Part shown: positions 1 to 5,454 of the stretch, in pieces
How the letters are laid out: every line of letters starts with the position of its first letter
Numbering within the stretch: position 1 is the first letter of the stretch
DNA from: Bacteroidales bacterium
Lineage (GTDB): Bacteria; Bacteroidota; Bacteroidia; Bacteroidales; Muribaculaceae
NCBI GenBank assembly: GCA_004557385.1
Contig: SFEA01000063.1
Span: 1 to 7,857, forward strand
Length of the DNA stretch: 7,857 bases
Direction of reading: 5' to 3'
The notes under the pieces: model-generated
What the model saw: only the letters and a program-made list of their open reading frames with translations
What the model was told of the DNA's origin: nothing
Database searches by the model: none
Translations under genes and position numbers: made by a program

Positions 1-750
1 TACCTCGACATCGTTGACTGCAACGCCGGCAACCACCACAAGGCGTTTGCCACTAACTTCAACCCCGAAATCAACATACGCGAAATCACCCAAAAGGGTC
101 TGTACTGGGAGAATGGCGAGTGGGTTGAAACCGAACCGCTTGAAATTCATAAGCCGTTGACATATCCCGAAATCGGTGAGCGCGAGAGCTATCTGCTCCA
201 CCACGAGGAAATAGAGAGCCTGGTGATTAACTATCCCACCATCAAGCGCGCCCGCTTCTGGATGACTTTCGGTAAGCAATATCTCACCTATCTCGATTGC
301 ATACAAAACCTGGGCATGAGCCGCATCGACGAAATTGAATACTCGGCTCCGCTTGCCGACAATCCTGATAAGACCGTGAAGGTGAAGATTGTGCCTCTGC
401 AATTCCTGAAGGCTGTGCTGCCTAATCCGCAGGACCTCGGCTCGAACTACGATGGCCAGACAAGCATCGGCTGTCGCATTCGCGGCATTGGCAACGACGG
501 CAAGGAGCACACCTACTATATCTACAACAACTGCTCACACGAGGCTGCCTACAAAGAAACAGGCATGCAGGGCGTGAGCTACACCACCGGCGTGCCTGCC
601 ATGACCGGCGCCATGATGTTCCTCAAGGGCATCTGGAACAAGCCGGGCGTGCACAATGTTGAGGAGTTCGACCCGGACCCATTCCTCGACGTGCTCAACA
701 AGCAAGGTCTGCCTTGGCACGAAGTGCACGATTGCGACCTTGAGTTGTAA
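1..750 (+). CDS. Saccharopine dehydrogenase family protein, carboxy(nor)spermidine dehydrogenase type (C-terminal part, 5' end outside window)
   Basis: The reading frame is open from the first base and ends at TAA 748-750, giving 249 residues without the true start; a TTG at 157 is internal. The visible segment begins in the catalytic domain with DCNAGNHHKAFATNFNPEIN, a block I associate with carboxynorspermidine/carboxyspermidine dehydrogenases. It ends with a family-like tail (GVPAMTGAMMFLKGIW near visible residues 194-209, then a DPDPFLDVLNKQGLPWHE stretch). Full-length members are about 400 residues, so roughly the first 150, including the NAD(P)H-binding Rossmann fold, lie to the left. 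Known role of the family: reductive condensation of aspartate semialdehyde with a diamine (putrescine or diaminopropane) to a carboxy-polyamine in the cytosol, which a decarboxylase then converts to spermidine or norspermidine. Which product applies here is inference, and the decarboxylase gene is not in the window. A plain saccharopine dehydrogenase in lysine metabolism is the alternative. Confidence 0.85.
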   Translation, partial: YLDIVDCNAGNHHKAFATNFNPEINIREITQKGLYWENGEWVETEPLEIHKPLTYPEIGERESYLLHHEEIESLVINYPTIKRARFWMTFGKQYLTYLDCIQNLGMSRIDEIEYSAPLADNPDKTVKVKIVPLQFLKAVLPNPQDLGSNYDGQTSIGCRIRGIGNDGKEHTYYIYNNCSHEAAYKETGMQGVSYTTGVPAMTGAMMFLKGIWNKPGVHNVEEFDPDPFLDVLNKQGLPWHEVHDCDLEL

Positions 751-770
751 GAGCCCGTTTTAGATAGACG

Positions 771-810
771 AAAAAAATAGAGGATGCCATGAAGCATTCT
801 CTATTTTTTT
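771..810. terminator. Bidirectional intrinsic terminator between converging genes
   Basis: The arms AAAAAAATAGAGGATGC (771-787) and GCATTCTCTATTTTTTT (794-810) pair over 17 positions with a single G-U pair (783 with 798) and enclose a six-base loop (788-793). On the plus strand the hairpin ends in seven U residues, and the minus strand gives the same, because the A-tract and T-tract are part of the stem. It lies 21 bases past the stop of the dehydrogenase gene and 27 bases past the stop of the NigD-like gene on the opposite strand, so it can serve both. Confidence 0.88.
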
Positions 811-836
811 GATGTATTATTTCCTCGAAGAATGGT

Positions 837-1601
837 TTATTCCACTCCCATTGTCTTGGTCATTCGTGCTGCAGTTGAGGCATTTATGCTGTAGCCCGGT
901 TGGTTATATTTGAGCACAATCGAGTGGTCGCTTTCGGCTGTAGAGTTTAGCGAAGCGTTGTAGGAGATGGTGATTTTTTCGGGTTCACCGTAGCGCTCAA
1001 TGATGTCGCGAATGTTGAATGCAGCCATTCCGTAAGCCAGATATGTTCCGGTGTCGCCCATCTTGTCGTGGCAAAGGCGGAACTCAAATGGGTCGTCGGG
1101 GTTGACGCCGCTAACCAGGTTGATGCGGTGCTTCTCGCCACTATAGCCCCAGCGAGCCAGGAAGTGAATGGTGATATAGCCGTCCTCAGCCACAGTGGTC
1201 CAGTCGTTCGACACTTGCACAGGGTCGTTGCCGTAGGTGAGTTTATCGGTGTCGATGCCAAGCGATGGCACTGCAGGCTTGGTGAGTATGCTGTCCACCC
1301 AATGAACAACCACGTCCCACTTTTCGGTGCCGTCGGCAAGTTTCTCGGAGTTGTCGCGACGGAATTGCGTGAGTGCGCGCACCTCTTTGCCGTCGTACAT
1401 TTTGCCGTTCAGGTTAGATGGCACGGCAATAGTGTTTTCATCTACCTGAAAATAGGTGCTACCCGAATCGTCGGTTTTGAGTGTAACCAAGGCGTTATAG
1501 GTGTTCTCCCAGTCGTAATCGTCATCGTCGTCGCACGAAACGAAAGCGGTGGAACATGTCATCAATGCAATTGCTGCAAGAAAAAATTTGAATTTCTTCA
1601 T
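837..1601 (-). CDS. NigD-like surface lipoprotein
   Basis: The 254-residue product starts with a lipoprotein signal: basic MKKFK, a hydrophobic stretch at residues 6-21, and the lipobox-like FVSC with the lipidated cysteine at residue 23. Five aspartates (24-28) follow directly. Acidic residues just after the cysteine are known to favour surface export of Bacteroidetes lipoproteins, so the cell surface is the likely location. The mature part resembles the NigD-like family: an N-terminal OB-like domain (about 32-95, with ALVTLKT, a STYFQVDE segment and GKEVRAL) and a C-terminal beta-sandwich (about 97-235). The family is named after a gene in the nigrescin operon of Prevotella nigrescens; its molecular function is not known to me. 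It is the last gene of the sigma factor operon, 49 bases after the barrel-protein stop with no visible promoter between, and is followed by the bidirectional terminator. Upstream bases are A-rich without a clear Shine-Dalgarno. Confidence 0.85.
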   Translation of the reverse strand: MKKFKFFLAAIALMTCSTAFVSCDDDDDYDWENTYNALVTLKTDDSGSTYFQVDENTIAVPSNLNGKMYDGKEVRALTQFRRDNSEKLADGTEKWDVVVHWVDSILTKPAVPSLGIDTDKLTYGNDPVQVSNDWTTVAEDGYITIHFLARWGYSGEKHRINLVSGVNPDDPFEFRLCHDKMGDTGTYLAYGMAAFNIRDIIERYGEPEKITISYNASLNSTAESDHSIVLKYNQPGYSINASTAARMTKTMGVE

Positions 1602-1650
1602 AAGTGTAAGTATTTTGTTATGTGTTTGTTAATAAATTTCTTTTTTCCGA

Positions 1651-2871
1651 TTATGGATTAAGGCGCAAACCCACTTGCAAGCTGAAGTTTGTGTCGTTGT
1701 CCTTGTAAGTGCTGCTAATTTGGCTGCCGTTGTCGAAGTAGTGCTTCACGCTTGGCTCAACATAGATGCTCAGCTTTGGCAACGCTTTCACCTCGAAGCC
1801 CACACCGGCACCTGTGCTCCATTGGGCGCCGCGTTCTTTCACACTTGATGTTTGGTCAAACGGTTCTGCCACGTTGTAGGTGGTGGTGAGGCGTCCGCTC
1901 ACTAATTTTTGCATCTCTACGCCACCTTTCACGTATGCTTTCATGCGGTGGTTGCTCCAAACGATGTATCCGAGGTCGACGGGCACACCCAAATAGTGCA
2001 GACGTTGCTGATAGTTCATCTGCGCATCGTCGCCGTGGCTACGCAGATAGCTGTACGACACGCCGGTTTCGGCAAACAAGCGGTTGGTGATGCCGTAGCG
2101 CACCTTCACGCCCACGTTCAGCGGCATGCTGTGGTGCAGCTTGGGCATTTTATTGTTTTTGGTCGGGCTGGCAGCCGCCGATGAGTTCATCATGTCTTGT
2201 GCCAGAAAATACTTGCCGTTTAGCCCGTTGTTGTTGCTCGTGGGCAACCCTGAGGTGTAGACGCCGGCGCTAAAACGGCTGCCTTTGCTGCGGTTCTCGG
2301 CAATCAGGCTATAGTCGCTGCCCGCAACGCTGCCTGCATAGGTTTTTGGAGAGGATGATTGTGCCTTGTTGGCGGTGTTATCGGCAGTTGATGCCGGAGC
2401 ATTGTTCATGGCAACGGTGTCGGCTGCTGTCGTCGGGCTGGTGCTTTGTGCCGAGGCTTTCTGCTGCTCGCGTGTGATGTCGGAAGCCGCCTTTGCCATG
2501 TTCAGCGCCACGCGTGCAGCGCGCCACGAATTGCTTGTGGCTGCATCGGTGGCAGACATGTTTTGCGCAAGCACAGGCTCCAAGGCGTCGGGCGCAGATT
2601 GCTTTTCCGGTTCTTTTATGGCAATCTGCTCCACGCGCATATCCATGTCGTGCTCCACGCCAAGCATAAGCACATAAGCCATCACGCCAAGCAGAAGGGC
2701 AGCGGCGGCAGCCACGCCGATGCGACGCACCCACAATGGCACTGCCACGGCTTTATGCCGCTGAGGCGCTGCATCGAGCCGTTGCTCAATGCTTTGCCAC
2801 AGTCCCTCGGGCTCAGCCATGGTGTGGTTTGCCATGCGTTGTTTGATATTTTCCGTGAATTTATCGTTCAT
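1651..2871 (-). CDS. Single-pass membrane protein fused to a C-terminal outer-membrane beta-barrel; candidate anti-sigma factor
   Basis: The 406-residue product has four parts. Residues 1-50 form a charged cytosolic head with the pattern ANHTMAEPEGLWQSIEQRL, typical of proteins encoded after Bacteroidetes ECF sigma factors. Residues 51-71 are one strongly hydrophobic helix preceded by VRR, predicting a cytosolic N-terminus. Residues about 80-195 are low-complexity, rich in A, S, T, N and Q. Residues about 196-406 look like a PorT/OMP_b-brl-type barrel: alternating strands, the hallmark HYLGVPVDLGY (292-302), AYVKGGVEM, GAGVGFEV, and a final strand SLQVGLRLNP. There is no cleavable signal peptide. 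The gene starts 27 bases after the sigma factor stop. I infer that it binds and restrains that sigma factor, with the barrel as sensor or envelope anchor. The barrel assignment is fairly firm; the anti-sigma role rests on gene order and the head sequence. It would otherwise be annotated simply as an outer-membrane beta-barrel protein. Confidence 0.8.
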   Translation of the reverse strand: MNDKFTENIKQRMANHTMAEPEGLWQSIEQRLDAAPQRHKAVAVPLWVRRIGVAAAAALLLGVMAYVLMLGVEHDMDMRVEQIAIKEPEKQSAPDALEPVLAQNMSATDAATSNSWRAARVALNMAKAASDITREQQKASAQSTSPTTAADTVAMNNAPASTADNTANKAQSSSPKTYAGSVAGSDYSLIAENRSKGSRFSAGVYTSGLPTSNNNGLNGKYFLAQDMMNSSAAASPTKNNKMPKLHHSMPLNVGVKVRYGITNRLFAETGVSYSYLRSHGDDAQMNYQQRLHYLGVPVDLGYIVWSNHRMKAYVKGGVEMQKLVSGRLTTTYNVAEPFDQTSSVKERGAQWSTGAGVGFEVKALPKLSIYVEPSVKHYFDNGSQISSTYKDNDTNFSLQVGLRLNP

Positions 2872-2898
2872 ATTTCAATGTTATTCTTTTTTGCTTTC

Positions 2899-3486
2899 TT
2901 AATGTTTTTCGCTCAAATACTTTTTCACCTCGTTCTTCAGCCATGCTTTGGCGCGTGCCAACTGCGAAGCCGATGAGTTTTCGGCGATTCCCAGCTCGGC
3001 AGCGATTTGCTTGTGGCTCATGCCGTCGAGCACATACATGTTGAACACGGCACGATAGCCGGCAGGCATTTGGCGGATGATGCTGTGGATGGTGTCAGCC
3101 GACAGGTCGCAGTCGTCGGCGGTGTCGTCGTCAATCACCTCGGGAATGTCGCCCGGCAACTCCACGGCGCCGCGTCGCATTTCGCGCTTCACCCAGTCAA
3201 CCGACTTGTGCACCACGATGCGTGTCATCCACGCCAACAGCGAGCCTTCGCCCTTGTATTGAAACTTGTTGATGGTGGTGAATATGCTCATATAGCTGTC
3301 CTGAAGCACATCGTTCACCGCATCTGGGTCGGTAACATAACGCGAGCACACCGACGTCATACGGCAGATGGTGTCGCCATACAACGCCCGCGTGGCTTTT
3401 CGGTCGCCCTTTGCCACCAATTGCGCTATGTCCTGTTCATGTTTCAAAAAAATGTCATGTTTCGGCGTTTTGCCTACGGCACTCAT
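2899..3486 (-). CDS. ECF-type RNA polymerase sigma-70 factor
   Basis: The 195-residue product has the two-domain ECF layout. Region 2 (about 28-102) contains DPDAVNDVLQDSYMSIFTTI, which fits the core-binding and -10-reading helices, followed by AWMTRIVVHKSVDWVKRE. An acidic linker (about 113-130, IDDDTADDCDLSAD) leads into region 4 (about 132-188), with IIRQMPAGYRAVFNMYVLDG and a helix-turn-helix at MSHKQIAAELGIAENSSASQ that reads the -35 element. Regions 1 and 3 are absent, as expected for the class. It acts in the cytosol with RNA polymerase core. The ATG at 3484-3486 is preceded by a weak AGG about eight bases upstream. It is the first gene of a three-gene unit with the barrel-fusion protein and the NigD-like lipoprotein. 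Bacteroidetes ECF factors often regulate their own operon, but I found no good TAnnTTTG promoter upstream, which would fit transcription from an unusual, possibly self-recognised, promoter. Confidence 0.93.
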   Translation of the reverse strand: MSAVGKTPKHDIFLKHEQDIAQLVAKGDRKATRALYGDTICRMTSVCSRYVTDPDAVNDVLQDSYMSIFTTINKFQYKGEGSLLAWMTRIVVHKSVDWVKREMRRGAVELPGDIPEVIDDDTADDCDLSADTIHSIIRQMPAGYRAVFNMYVLDGMSHKQIAAELGIAENSSASQLARAKAWLKNEVKKYLSEKH

Positions 3487-3575
3487 TGTTTTACCTGTTC
3501 ACTTTATAATCTTTAAAACACCCGAAATATTGCATCTGTTCAACGAAAAAATGCATAAACTTCGCCTTTGAATGT

Positions 3576-3610
3576 AAAAAAACACCCCTGCTGTACCAAA
3601 GGGGTGTTTT
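3576..3610 (-). terminator. Intrinsic terminator of the choloylglycine hydrolase-family gene
   Basis: The arms AAAACACCCCT (3579-3589) and AGGGGTGTTTT (3600-3610) pair perfectly over 11 bases around a 10-base loop. Read on the minus strand, the hairpin ends in seven U residues (3582-3576), with a GC-rich core: a classic rho-independent terminator about 54 bases after the stop of the hydrolase gene. It separates that gene from the sigma factor operon downstream on the same strand. On the plus strand only four U residues follow, so termination there would be weaker. Confidence 0.85.
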
Positions 3611-3664
3611 CGCCAATTGTCAATGAAAATATGTACGATGCCTATGTGTAGAGCGTGGTCGACG

Positions 3665-4756
3665 TCACTTCACCCTAATCATCTCGAAGGGCTGTGCCTT
3701 CACCTTGTCGAGCGGTTGCCACTGATATTTCACCTTGCCAAAGTCGATGCTGCGCAGGTCGAAGCAGCGAATTGTGCTGTTGTGCATAGTGCGATAGTAG
3801 ATGCGGCGATTGGTCAAATCGCTTGCCACGGTCCACTGCGTGGCGCTGGGGATGTCGGGCACGGTGTCGCCCGGTGCAAACTGTATGCCTGTGGGAATAT
3901 CAAAATTGTTGAGAATGTGGAAAGCTTGAACAACGCTTTTCTCGGGCGTGGCTTGCACAGGTGCATTGAGCGAGAAGAATGCAGCGCGCACAAATCGCGA
4001 CGGCGGTGTCATATCGCCCGGAAGCCCATGCATGCCGCTGCCGCCGCCCCACGAGCGCAACTCCAGATTGCCAAGTTTATGGGCAGGGCTGACGCCTGTG
4101 GTCAAGTTCACATAGTTATTGAGGTTGGCAAGATGCCATTCATATCCGGGCGAGTTGGTGAGCACACCAGTGGCGGTGCTGTCGAAGAAGTGCAGTTTGC
4201 CGCCCACAATTTCAAGTACCACCTGCTTGCCGTTCGGCTCGGTAATGCGCCAATGCACAGTGCCGGCGCGCGGGTCGATGTTGGTGATGCGTATCTCAGT
4301 GATTGCCGCTTTCACCTCGTCGATGGTAACGAATTGACTCAGAATCCACGACACCAGTTGCAAGTCAACCACCGTACGGGCGTTGTCTTCTGGTTTATAT
4401 GCCTCATATTCGCCGCAACCGGGAAAATAGAACAGCCCTGCCGAGAGTCCAGTCTCGTTGAGTCCTTCCACCACAAACTCGGGTTGCTGCACAGCCAGCC
4501 CCACGAATCCGTAGCGAGCTGTGAATGTCATACCTTTCATCTCGCCGCCCGGCACCATCGACTGCATTATGTGGCCGCGCGGCACTATTGCGTATTTGCT
4601 TTCGAGGTCGTTGCCAGCCCATTCGATGGTGCGCGCAGGCACCGTTTCACCACCAAGGGTGTGCAACGTGATGCCTGTGCAGGCATCGGCGTTGGTCATG
4701 GCGCCAAGCCATGCCATTGTGGAGATTGTCATAATGTTGATGATTGTTTTGTTCAT
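3665..4756 (-). CDS. Secreted choloylglycine hydrolase / penicillin acylase family enzyme (linear amide C-N hydrolase, Ntn fold)
   Basis: The 363-residue product has an N-terminal signal sequence (hydrophobic residues about 5-20) ending ADA, immediately followed by Cys26. In this family an N-terminal cysteine is the nucleophile, so cleavage by signal peptidase I after Ala25 would directly expose it. Matching active-site positions are visible: Arg42, 16 residues after the cysteine as in bile salt hydrolases; Asn100 in GLNETGLSAGLFYFPG; Asn201 in VLTNSPGYEWHLANLNNY; Arg254 in SRFVRA. Glu45 sits where Gram-positive bile salt hydrolases have Asp. The usual length is about 320-360, so this is complete. 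The reaction is hydrolysis of an amide bond in conjugated bile acids, penicillin V or N-acyl homoserine lactones; the sequence does not decide which. Location is probably periplasmic. It is a single-gene unit with its own promoter region and terminator. The long antisense frame opposite it is a shadow. Confidence 0.9.
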   Translation of the reverse strand: MNKTIINIMTISTMAWLGAMTNADACTGITLHTLGGETVPARTIEWAGNDLESKYAIVPRGHIMQSMVPGGEMKGMTFTARYGFVGLAVQQPEFVVEGLNETGLSAGLFYFPGCGEYEAYKPEDNARTVVDLQLVSWILSQFVTIDEVKAAITEIRITNIDPRAGTVHWRITEPNGKQVVLEIVGGKLHFFDSTATGVLTNSPGYEWHLANLNNYVNLTTGVSPAHKLGNLELRSWGGGSGMHGLPGDMTPPSRFVRAAFFSLNAPVQATPEKSVVQAFHILNNFDIPTGIQFAPGDTVPDIPSATQWTVASDLTNRRIYYRTMHNSTIRCFDLRSIDFGKVKYQWQPLDKVKAQPFEMIRVK

Positions 4757-4800
4757 TTGTTTTAAGAAAAAAATTGCTATTATACAAATTGTTAGAGGTC

Positions 4801-4827
4801 ATTTCCTCAGCGAATTTACTGAGAAAT
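4801..4827 (-). promoter_or_regulatory. Hairpin in the leader of the choloylglycine hydrolase-family gene
   Basis: The plus-strand arms ATTTCCTCAG (4801-4810) and CTGAGAAAT (4819-4827) form nine pairs with one bulged base around the eight-base loop 4811-4818. If transcription starts near 4868 from the proposed promoter, this stem lies in the roughly 110-base 5' leader of the hydrolase mRNA, about 45 bases before the ATG. No U-run follows at once on either strand, so it is not a simple terminator. It may affect mRNA stability or translation, or be a protein-binding palindrome; none of these is shown. Confidence 0.4.
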
Positions 4828-4873
4828 CGGTGCTGCCGGCATTGTACAGTCGGTCTTACCTTATCTCCTGCTG

Positions 4874-4881
4874 CAAAGATA
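4874..4881 (-). promoter_or_regulatory. Probable Bacteroidetes -7 promoter element for the choloylglycine hydrolase-family gene
   Basis: Read on the minus strand this is TATCTTTG, an exact match to the Bacteroidetes -7 consensus TAnnTTTG. A TTTG lies 22 bases upstream (plus-strand CAAA at 4904-4907), slightly longer than the usual spacing to the -33 element. It would give a leader of about 110 bases before the ATG at 4756. Confidence 0.55.
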
Positions 4882-5016
4882 ACAACGCACAGCGGCATTT
4901 GTTCAAATCGCCACTGGTCATTTTCCACCAACTAATGTTCAATTTTAGCATAACACCGAGCACAAGACTCAGAGTTAAACATTGTTAATCGCTATCACAA
5001 TAATGTTTCCAATGCA

Positions 5017-5024
5017 TATATTTG
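5017..5024 (+). promoter_or_regulatory. Probable Bacteroidetes -7 promoter element for the 5047-7674 gene pair
   Basis: TATATTTG matches TAnnTTTG exactly and lies 22 bases before the ATG at 5047, which gives a short leader of roughly 15 bases. No convincing TTTG is found at the -33 position, so the match rests on the -7 element and its location. Together with the opposite-facing element at 4874-4881 it makes the 290-base gap 4757-5046 a divergent promoter region. Confidence 0.5.
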
Positions 5025-5046
5025 TCTAAAACTAAACCATAAGTCT

Positions 5047-5451
5047 ATGAAACACCTAATTTCTTTTATTCTTTCAATTTTATTTTCATATTCGGCATAT
5101 GCACAAACGCTTGCTGGTCAAGATTTTTTGGGAATCTGGCGATATGTCACTGTTGATTTAACCAACGATATTGAACACGATGGATACCTCGAGTATGTTA
5201 TAGACGAACCACCAGAGAAGTTCATCTATCCTGACTTTCCTGTTACTGGCCCTGGTAAACCATATATTACAAGAGAGGGTAGTGATTTTGTACTTCATCT
5301 AAAAAAGAAATTTATAGAAATAGAAATGACAGGGCAACAATGTACTATGGACCTTGAAGTGCCAGTGGATAAGAGAGTACTAATAACTGGCTCATACCCC
5401 GACTATTATTGCCCTTATTATTATTTCATTCGATTAATGGTCACATTATAG
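5047..5451 (+). CDS. Small secreted protein of unknown function
   Basis: I do not recognise this 134-residue protein. It has a clear Sec signal peptide (MKHLISFILSILFSYSAYA, probable cleavage after Ala19 before Gln20), so it is exported to the periplasm or beyond; there is no lipobox. The mature part of about 115 residues seems rich in beta strands, with GIWRYVTVDL (29-38), HLKKKFIEIEMTG (84-96) and a tyrosine-rich end (SYPDYYCPYYYF, 116-127), and two cysteines (99 and 122) that could form a disulphide. The opening GIW pattern is faintly lipocalin-like, but this is too weak to name a family. Base composition is clearly more AT-rich than the genes to its left. The stop TAG (5449-5451) is three bases before the ATG of the next gene, so the two are almost certainly co-transcribed and probably translationally coupled, which suggests a shared role at the cell envelope. 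Confidence 0.7.
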   Translation: MKHLISFILSILFSYSAYAQTLAGQDFLGIWRYVTVDLTNDIEHDGYLEYVIDEPPEKFIYPDFPVTGPGKPYITREGSDFVLHLKKKFIEIEMTGQQCTMDLEVPVDKRVLITGSYPDYYCPYYYFIRLMVTL

Positions 5452-5454
5452 CGT

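Noticed and set aside
157..159. TTG as start of the first gene
   Set aside because: The same frame is open and carries a family-typical sequence (NAGNHHKAFATNFNPEIN) back to base 1, so the start lies outside the window.
1554..1556. Cys16 of the NigD-like protein as the lipidated cysteine
   Set aside because: It sits inside the hydrophobic core after LMT, a poor lipobox. Cys23 after FVS and before five aspartates fits better.
1068..1661. Plus-strand open frame opposite the NigD-like gene, and similar ones opposite the barrel and sigma genes (1909-2184, 2366-2976, 3007-3516)
   Set aside because: Their sequences are low-information mirrors of the minus-strand genes, without signal peptides, domains or start signals.
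3487..3575. Search for a standard promoter of the sigma operon
   Set aside because: Only a degenerate TATTTCGG-like match exists on the minus strand, with two mismatches to TAnnTTTG and no -33 element, so no promoter is called. The rest of the 3487-3664 gap holds the terminator at 3576-3610 and nothing else I can support.
3617..4765. Plus-strand open frame of 382 codons covering the whole hydrolase gene
   Set aside because: It is antisense to a gene with clear family motifs, has a Cys/His-rich sequence without domains, no promoter, and crosses the hydrolase terminator region. It is a shadow of GC-rich codon use.
4647..4931. Minus-strand frame upstream of and overlapping the hydrolase start
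   Set aside because: It is in a different frame from the hydrolase, shows no domain or signal peptide, and runs across the proposed promoter and leader hairpin.
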